Of a stretch of 64,000 bases of DNA, positions 56,541 to 64,000 are shown in pieces; the first letter of the stretch is position 1; every line of letters begins with the position of its first letter. The notes beneath the pieces are model-generated. The model worked only from the letters and a program-made list of their open reading frames with translations, had not been told where the DNA came from and did no database searches. Origin of the DNA: Nematopogon swammerdamellus (lineage: Eukaryota; Arthropoda; Insecta; Lepidoptera; Adelidae); assembly GCA_946902875.1 (NCBI GenBank), contig OX336340.1, positions 13,469,566 to 13,533,565 of the forward strand, read 5' to 3'. The position numbers were made by a program, and so were the translations under genes.

Positions 56541-57880
56541 TTAGGTGCATTTATTTGCTTTGCGCTCCCTCCCCCGCGGGTGTAGCGGCTCCGTGTGCTA
56601 ACTATTTCAACCTTAGCGGTCGGGCGAGGTGTTCTTTGAAAATTGCATAAGTCGAGGTGTAAATAGTGGCATGGCGGTGACACGAGCGGTTGTCACTCGG
56701 CACCGCACGAACACTGGAGCGGGCGGCGCGGGGCGGCGGGGCGCGGGCGCAGAGCCGCCCTCCGCGCCGATACACTCGACATAACATGAGTGAGTACACG
56801 TCTCAGGACTCTTCACACTTTACAATGTGTTTTTAGTGACTATTCCGTGCTTTTTGTGTCGATAATTAAAGCCTTTTCAAAATTAAGTGCAAATGGTATG
56901 AATGTTGTTCACATTACTTTTCACAGCAGAATATTTTTTCTGTTTCATAACGAAAAAATATTTCTTTCTTAAAAAAAAATCGGTGCTTCTTATATCGAGC
57001 ACTTTCTCAGAACATATTTTTAAATTTTAAATTTGTTCGTAATTTTTTGGAAAAAGATTCGAAACAAAGTTTTTTAAGCTTTTCAATTAAATATGAAATC
57101 AGTATGTACGAACATGTGTATTATTAGTGTGGTGTGAACATGTGTATATTTATTGTTCACTAAGTACATGCTGGGATTATCCTTTAAAAGTACAGAACAG
57201 CGAGCGTAACGCGAAGGCCTTCTTCAAGTGCATCGAGTGAATCTTGTGAGCCACGTGTAAAAGCTCCGAAAGCTCGTACGTAGATAGGTACGTGTTATAC
57301 TCTAGTAATACTTGTACGCCGTTTTAGAGATTACAGGAAATTTCAATGATTGAAGATTGTTTCAATGTGTGAAGGTTGCTCCCTTAGGTAAATATATTGA
57401 ATTTTGTATATATTGATGCTCATAGAGGTAGATTTTTTTTAAATATATGTATGATAGATTTGACAAAAGTAACGGCTGGGGTTTCCAATACGTACACCTT
57501 TCTTTCAACTAGCTGGTTATGACAGACGTGTAGTTTAGGCTTTTACTATTCTCAAGATGTAATTTTTATTCTGCGGAAATTAGTAGTTTCATATAATATT
57601 TTTTTTATAAAGAAACTTCGTTTCTGCGACTTTGTCACACTCACTCGTTTGCTGTACACATACGCTTACTTTTTACTACTTAATGTGACAAGGTACCACC
57701 CGGGACAGTAAATATAATAGTTTGAAGTGTGTTTCGTACAGAATGGTATAGATAAAGTGTGTGTTGCCATATAGACTACATTTGAAAGAACAATGGGGTA
57801 ATTAACATAGTTTGCGGAAAACTAAATCCGCCGCCCCGACATAACCTGTTAGTCTGGCTATTCCCTAGAGTGTTTTTATA
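56541..57880. other. Upstream region of gene C, no further gene seen
   Basis: GC-rich patch at 56700-56770 upstream of the promoter, then AT-rich DNA. No other supported feature. Confidence 0.4.
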
Positions 57881-58095
57881 AGCCGGAGGCGCAGATGCAG
57901 TGCAGCCTCCGCCGCTTCGGCTTTTTGGTCGCCTTCGGCGACCACCCTCAGCCTCTCCGGCTCACACGGGTGCCTGGCCTGCGCTTTGTTACGCAAGGAC
58001 GGCGGGGCTGCACTTCCCGCAGCGCCGGAGAAGAGGCAATCGTGAAATTTTTTTATTTTTTATTTTTGGCCCCAGTTTCAAAACTGGGGCCAAAA
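57880..58095. repeat. GC-rich unassigned segment ending in a hairpin
   Basis: GCCTCCGCCGCTTCGGC and GTCGCCTTCGGCGACC (itself a hairpin), then at 58065-58095 TTTGGCCCCAGTTT pairs with AAACTGGGGCCAAA. Frames through it are not supported. Confidence 0.5.
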
Positions 58096-58233
58096 GGCTC
58101 AGTCTTTTCTAATAGCAGTCTTTTGTGGTCCTTTATGCCCTGTATTTTTTGTTTTTTTTTACGAGGTGTACGTTTTGGAAACCCGCCCCAAAGTAACAAC
58201 TTCTGTTACAATCACACTTTATTAACTTTTTCG

Positions 58234-58372
58234 CGTAAGGTCTAGCACGCACTGCGAATATTAGCGGCGCGGTTTATTTCCGCTCGGAATTAAATCGGCG
58301 CTCTGACACCGCAAAATAACGCAAAAAAAAAACGGCGCGCCTAATATCCGCAGTGCGTGCTAGGCCTTACTC
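58234..58372. mobile_element. MITE, about 138 bp
   Basis: GTAAGGTCTAGCACGCACTG with CGAATATTAGC against the complement (CTAATATCCGCAGTGCGTGC, TAGGCCTTAC). The centre is GC-rich then A-rich. Confidence 0.8.
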
Positions 58373-58374
58373 CG

Positions 58375-59590
58375 ATTTTATAACTTTGTACGTGTCTTTA
58401 TGCACATGTCAGAAGACAATCCTCTCCAGTAAGTGTTCGATTATACTACGGTGCCAATAAAATGTTTTATGTTGCTTGTGAATCATAATCTTGTTTGTCG
58501 ACTTTCAGTAGTAATAATAAATGTTACGGATTATATCTAAAAACATTAAAGCCAATTTTATATAACTTTGGGGGCATAATTATTAGCATTGCCAATAATA
58601 GTAATAGTTGATTAATTAATATTATTTTTCTTTTTTGATAAAATACCTTAAATGTTTGTTTATTTCCATTGATCTGTTTAGCGTTGAGACAAAGAAGCGA
58701 TTTAGAGAACTGATGGGTTATCAAGAGCCCAATCATTCAGTATTTATATTTTTCTCTTAATTTGTTTTTTCCTAATAAGTTGAAATGCTGAATTTATCTG
58801 CAGCGGAGCGGCGCGGCGGCGCGGCACGACGCGACACTAGATATGCAAATTGTTCATACAAGTTGCTCGCCGCGCCACCCGTAGGTGCTGCGCGTTTTCT
58901 AAGTATTACTACTATGCCACTAAAATACTTACGTCTTCATTATTTTGTATTATTTAAAAATTTTATTATACATATTATATAATATTATATTATATAAGGT
59001 TTTTCTTTTAACTGACGAATCGGAAATAGATCATATTAAAATTATAAAAAAAGGGGGAACATTTTTATATTTAATTGAATATTTAAAAAAATAAATACAA
59101 ACAGACTCGCTTTTACATATTAAACACCTTTTGCTAAGAAACTATGTTTCTATTTCTAACAATGTTTTGTGTTTTTAATAGAGAATAAAGAGGAAGTATT
59201 ACAAGTACATGCATCCTAGTTGTGTTGCTTCTGTAACTTCTGAAAGTTAGCAGTAAGGTGCCTTTTGAAGCAAAATAATTTATTGATGGAGGAAATGAAA
59301 GGCGGAATATTGTATAGCCCTTCAAGTTCCAGCCGCCTTTAGAAGGCGGCGCCATTTTATCGGTTGCAAGTCCCAGCCGCCTTTAAAAGGCGTGCAGGAT
59401 GTAAATTATTTTTTAAAATTTGAAGACCATGCCGATCTCTTCTAACTTATGTGTAATTATTCATGAAAGAACAGGCTAGCACATGAAAGAATAGTCTATG
59501 ACTTCTCTATGCCTGTGTCACTTGAAAATAATTCTTGAAAAACGATCTCGCTCATTCATGCTCTTTGAGTGCGCGGAGTGCCCGCTTGTT
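58375..59590. other. No gene; fragments
   Basis: Contains a short jockey-like piece (58680-58730, minus: GGGCTCTTGATAACCCATCA), a GC-rich patch at 58800-58835 and a duplicated hairpin repeat (CCAGCCGCCTTTAGAAGGCG and CCAGCCGCCTTTAAAAGGCG) at 59325-59395. Confidence 0.5.
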
Positions 59591-59595
59591 TTCGA

Positions 59596-60135
59596 TTATA
59601 ATTTGTGAAATTGTGGTGTTTCTTGGGCAAAAACAATGAAGGGGTGACTAATCTTCATTTTACAATAGTTACCCAGGTTAAATGATTCGTGAAATACACT
59701 CGCCGGAAGAGAGTTCCACACCCTAGCGGTGAGACAAAGAAACGATTTAGAGAACCGATGGGTTATCAAGAGCCCAATGTCAACAACAAAAGGGTGCTGA
59801 GTCTCTCTGCGACGAGTCATGCGTAGATAGGAAGGTTGGCAGGGAATAAGGGATGCTAGTTCCACAGAGCAGCGTCCGTGATAGTATCTGTAAACAAAAA
59901 AACAGACTAAGCGAACCCACAAAATATGGCCTGTGACTCAGAGACTCCATACCATCTGCAAGTTTCGGGTCACCAACAAGATGAATGCCTCGGCGCTGTA
60001 TCGAGTCCAAGCCAAGGACGGAAGCAGATCGGAAAAGGATTGACCTTAGCAGATAATGCGCAGCACTGAGTCTTGCTAACGTTGAAGGCGACAAGGTTCT
60101 CGTGGCCCCATATATGGAGTTATTTTTAGTTATAA
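59596..60135 (-). pseudogene. Jockey-like reverse transcriptase C-terminus
   Basis: Minus-strand pieces: LGLDSIQRRGIHLVGDPKLA, then after a frameshift [35 protein letters not shown] and ARVWNSLPASVFHESFNLG. Copies at 12880 and 17335. Truncated at the 5' side. Confidence 0.8.
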
Positions 60136-61213
60136 ATTGAAGCATTGGTTGCAACAAGGGCGTTCATAACAAAAGTGTATTTTGAGATATTGCAACTTGA
60201 AAGTATTACAGGTGTTTAATTAAAAAAGTATATTATTTGTTGATTAAAGCCTTTTTTTAATGATTCTTTCATTATTCAAGAAGTGAATCCTAGTTTAATA
60301 TACATAAAATATCTAAGAGAATAGGTAGCATAATTTTTTTTTTAAAAGGTGTTATCCGCCCTTGTTGCACCCAATGGCAAAAAAATTAAGGCGTAAACAT
60401 TTTTTAAGGTATAAAATAAGTAAAAATACAAGATTATTCATTTATTCAAAGATCATACAAAACAATCAGGATTTGTATCTTTTAAACTTACATTTAAGCA
60501 CTATTATTACGACTTATTGTCACTGGATTCATATGATTCACTGCCGGATCCGCGTTGAATTTCCAACGGTCCATAAGTTATTCCCTCGTCGTTTTGAAAG
60601 GTCAGTAAATTTTTCAGCCACTCTGCATTGTCGGGTTTCATGTACGGTGGCAAGTACATGAAATCTTTCTTTTTTTCTGATTTGATGCCAGCATATGCCA
60701 CTGGTTGGAGATTCAGTTTTTCCATACTTTTCAGACCATGGTTTTTCTTGAACGTGAAGTTATAGTCTGTCTAGTTGTAAAATCTGGCATCCATTTGGTG
60801 TATATTTTATTAGAACATATTGCTGAATACTGAAGTGGACATTTTTTCCAGTCTTGGAGAAAACTTCTGAAAAAGGTTATTTCCAGTCCTTTATCATATA
60901 AGGTGCCATTATGACTTCAAACGGACTCGCGTTCTTCCTAGCATCTTTCATAATATGTTTTGACAGCAACAAACACTAAATAAACTGTGAGGGCGCGTCA
61001 CGTGGCGCGATCGAGCGTAGTGACGCCAATGGGTGCAACAAGGGCGTGCGACCTACAGTCACAAATACCCTCGCACCTCCGTCTAGGAGCAACCTATCAA
61101 TCTGAGTTTTTGCGACATGATACTAGATGGAGCTACGCATCCTTTGAGCTAATCATGCAACAACGCCCTTAGAGGGCATAACGCCCTTGTTGCATCCAGT
61201 GCTTCAATTTTTA
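60136..61213. mobile_element. Nested inverted-repeat element (GCAACAAGGGCG ends)
   Basis: Outer pair: AAATTGAAGCATTGGTTGC, AACAAGGGCGTT at 60133 and the complement at 61177-61210. Inner pair: CGCCCTTGTTGCACCCAATG at 60359 and the complement ending at 61047. A further partial copy lies at 61155-61172. Confidence 0.7.
60507..60960 (-). pseudogene. Decayed unknown ORF within the inverted-repeat element
   Basis: Not recognised. Minus-strand pieces in order: MKDARKNASPFEVIMAPYMI, PFSEVFSKTGKNVHFSIQQY, then a 72-residue frame (60507-60725) with YAGIKSEKKKDFMYLPPYMK and an acidic, serine-rich end. At least two stops and one frameshift separate them. Its place between inverted repeats suggests a transposase-like or accessory protein; this is inference only. 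Confidence 0.4.
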
Positions 61214-61476
61214 TTTAATTTTTATTTTTCTTGACATTTTGTTAGTTATAGGTGCGTTATATTAATATTATGTTGTGTATTGAATTTTTGACGATGGCCT
61301 ATTTTTTTACTTAAATGACAGACGAACCTAAGTGTATCTTGCATAGAGATAGTATCATGTGATACAGATGATGAAGAAAATAAATAAATATAGCTATTTT
61401 TCTGAGAACCACTGAACGTACTCAGAACATACTCAGGCGTTCTATACTCGCTGTGTACGTTTAGCCGTTTTTAGGG

Positions 61477-62127
61477 TTCCATACCTTAAAAGAGGAAAAA
61501 AAAGAAACCCTTAGGTATAGAAAAAATTTGTTGTCCGTCTGTCTGTCAAGACCGTTTTCTCAGAAACGGGTAGAGGTATCAAATTGAAATTAATATTAAG
61601 GTCTACGGTTCCTTGGGGGTGTAAAAAATTTAAGCTTCTAAGACAACGCAATCACAAGATACGACCATTTATGTCACATATTTTGCTACTGGCACATTAA
61701 ATCAAAACCTATAGAGTACTTCCCGTTAACATAGAATCATGAAATTTGGTAAGAAGCAAGGTCTCACATCACAAGTAAAGGAAAAAATAAGAAAATTGTA
61801 AACTTGTGGTTTTATGACATAAATTTGGTTTGTTTTGTGTGTCAAGACCCTTTTTCTCGGGAACGGATCAATATATCAAATTGAAATTAATATGAAATGA
61901 AATACTAAGGACGGCGATCCCTTTGAGGTGTAGAAAATGTCAGTTTCTAAAATTAACGCAATCAAAAGATACGGCGATTTATGTATCTCGTAAACTCACT
62001 CAAATCAAATCAAAACCTACAGGGCACTTCCCGTTGACCTAGCTAGAGTAATGACATTTGGCAAGAAGCGCTTATATTGTGTGATGGTACGGAACCCTCG
62101 GTGCGCGAGTCTAACTCGCACTTGGCG
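61477..62127 (+). mobile_element. TTCCG-family element, full-length
   Basis: Starts TTTTTAGGGTTCCATACC and ends GGTACGGAACCCTCGGTGCG, CGAGTCTAACTCGCACTTGG. Inside, a block with TCAAATTGAAATTAATAT is present twice (61580 and 61878), an internal duplication. Confidence 0.8.
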
Positions 62128-62136
62128 GCTTCTTTA

Positions 62137-62360
62137 GGTTTCCGTATCCCGTACGGAAGCATATTACTAAGCCTACGCCGTCTGTCTGTCTGTCCGTCCG
62201 TCTGTCCGTCCTTCTGCTGTATCTTTGGAACCGTAATAGGTAGCCAGTTGAAATTTTCACAGAATATGCGTTATTATTCTATATTTTATTATTTGTTGAT
62301 CAACCATCAACAAATAATAAAATATAGAAAACGTCAAAAATTAAAGGGGGGCCCTCTTTA
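62137..62360 (+). mobile_element. TTCCG-family element, 5' part, adjoining the previous copy
   Basis: TTAGGTTTCCGTATCCCGTA, the CTGTCTGTCCGTCCG run and GGAACCGTAATAGGTAGCC, then a perfect hairpin at 62279-62329 (arms CTATATTTTATTATTTGTTG). Confidence 0.8.
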
Positions 62361-62573
62361 ATTTTTGACGTAAATTGATTTACTTGATTAAAGTAAAAAT
62401 GTAACCATGAATGAATGTGAGTGAAAACAAAAAAAACTGAAATAAGCAATCACCAAAGAAGAAATTACAATAAAACATGTGAATTTGATACGCAAGCCAA
62501 TATAAAAGTTACTACGAAGAACTATGGACCAAGAAGTACTATGGCATGGTTGACAGGTACCTAGTGCATATAA

Positions 62574-62906
62574 TTAAGTACTCGTACCAAAAAATTTTAC
62601 TGATGCCAGTCTCATAACCCTGCACAATCCATCACGGAAAAAATCCACTTCACTGTAATCATTATTGAATTTTTTAGTAGCTCTTATTAAAAATGAGTTT
62701 TGCCGATACCTTGTTAGGCAGAGTGGTACATGAAACAAGGATGTATTCCTGGTTTGGTTGGGTCGGTTTGGTACTCTAATAGGCAAAAGGCTTAGCAGCT
62801 CGGGACAGTCCACGAGTTGGCTACGACTTGCTATTTTCATTAGAAGGGAAATATCAGCAATTTCCCTTCTTATTTCCAGAGGTAGTCTATCGAAGGCTAA
62901 GTAATT
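62574..62906 (-). pseudogene. Non-LTR reverse transcriptase C-terminal remnant
   Basis: Minus frame: NYLAFDRLPLEIRREIADIS, then LVDCPELLSLLPIRVPNR, RNTSLFHVPLCLTRYRQNSF and NDYSEVDFFRDG. This is the R...LF.VP...T....S...R......N......DFF pattern found after the polymerase domain in many LINEs. A stop lies upstream at about 62910. Confidence 0.65.
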
Positions 62907-62909
62907 GTT

Positions 62910-64000
62910 ATCTTATACCAGATTGTTTCACGGATACAGGTGAATAAATTGTTCCTACGTTTAAGCGAGATAATTGATTGGCGGAATCAGAAGATAATCA
63001 TGCTTCCCGCAATTGGCCTGGAATTCAGTATGTACGTACTTAGAAACGCCCTGCACATATGAAACCTATTAGACCTTAGTACCTACTCACTCACCAGAAT
63101 TCACTATTATGGTGGGTTCTAGTCATTGATCTATCTACAAAGCCATTAACACATTTTGCCAAACGTTTCTACAATTTCTCAATGTCGTGTCACTACACTT
63201 GCTCTAAGCAAGCTCTGACTAATCCGTCTGCGATCCACAGATTTTGCAACACCTCGTTGCCTGCTTCAACTGTGGATGAATAGAATTAGCGTTCGATTAT
63301 GATTTACTAAATGTATGTTTTGCTTTATTAGGATATTACGATTACATGAGATATTAGGACTTTATATTCAAAACAATTCTTATAATGAACATAATTTCAA
63401 TTAAATTAATATACAGCTTGGGTACAGACTTGGAAAGAATGTGTGCTTTATAAAATTGTTTGAATGGCGGCAAATATTAATTTATGTATTAGATTATCCA
63501 TTATCAAAGTATCGAATAATTAATTTAGTATGATGTCCAGTTATATTAGTTGATCAATTGTAAATAAATATACTCGTATACATACCGATGAGTTAAGAGG
63601 TTTATTTACATAACATTCCCCAATTACAGATTCATCATACCTAGGAAGACTGGTTTGATTGGACCACCATTAGTCAGAGACCAGTCTGATTTGAATAATA
63701 TAGATAATAAAATTTGTTCTATATAGGCTATGAACGCCGCGTGAATCAGAGGTAATAAGAGGTTTATTTTTATTTCTGTAAAATATTTTAAACTCTGTGG
63801 TTTTTTTTAGATAATAGTTGTTGATTTGTAATTCGTAGTTAATACTTTAATGTATTACTTGCCAATAGTTGACATAATTAAAGTAATACAAACCAAATGG
63901 ACCAATTTTCAAATAAATGTTTATAAAATAATACACACGCTACCAAAACAGATACCTAACATTAATTGGAGTATGTCACTTTTGTTAGGAGATGGAAATA
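62910..64000. other. No gene seen
   Basis: AT-rich DNA to the window edge. No supported reading frame or clear repeat. Confidence 0.45.

Noticed and set aside
1..64000. CRISPR array, prophage or bacterial operon
   Set aside because: Tandem repeats here have no spacers of constant length, and genes have introns and eukaryotic signals.

Overview
The window looks like nuclear DNA of a moth or butterfly (Lepidoptera). The background is AT-rich. It holds three intron-containing cuticle protein genes of the RR-1 (CPR) type, all on the minus strand. The rest is mostly small transposon-derived repeats of kinds typical of lepidopteran genomes: the TTCCG...CGCGAGTCCGACTCGCACTTGG family, elements ending GCGAGCGAAGCCGCGG...CTAG, RTE and jockey-like non-LTR fragments, and tRNA-headed and 5S-like SINEs. 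The species cannot be named from the sequence. I see no bacterial operon, CRISPR array, rRNA operon or free-standing tRNA gene.

Genes. Gene A lies at about 8.16-16.94 kb with four exons; the first, signal-peptide-starting exon is tentative. Gene B (26.1-35.7 kb) has four exons, complete from ATG to stop, with a TATA box. Gene C (51.9-56.5 kb) has three exons, complete, with an alanine/proline-rich tail and an extra intron inside its chitin-binding domain. All three encode secreted proteins with an RR-1 chitin-binding region ending in a GDH(L/I)PT block. They look like part of a tandem cluster of cuticle genes. The products would be laid down together in soft cuticle by epidermal cells, each gene with its own promoter.

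Between and inside the genes. 1-8 kb: retroposon copies and a (TATGT)n microsatellite. 8-17 kb: gene A, with large introns full of SINE and non-LTR debris. 17-26 kb: a degenerate foldback element (18.5-19.1 kb), a nested inverted-repeat element with CRE-like palindromes (20.5-21.5 kb) and an alternating tandem array (22.7-23.5 kb). 26-36 kb: gene B, again with SINE and LINE pieces in its introns. 36-51 kb: the most repeat-dense part. It includes a foldback element built of about 68-bp units around a captured retroelement fragment (41.6-43.2 kb) and a composite element of about 3.1 kb that carries a 520-bp near-perfect palindrome and a 13-copy 130-bp minisatellite (47.3-50.5 kb). 52-57 kb: gene C. 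57-64 kb: MITEs, a nested inverted-repeat element with a decayed reading frame (60.1-61.2 kb) and further repeat and reverse-transcriptase remnants.

The strongest unusual signals are: (1) the second intron of gene C, whose two splice junctions lie inside a 10-bp direct repeat and which carries a palindromic MITE, as expected for recent intron gain; (2) the palindrome plus minisatellite element; (3) the foldback element with GGCCGAAGGCC units; and (4) SINEs with different polymerase III heads that share one central domain.
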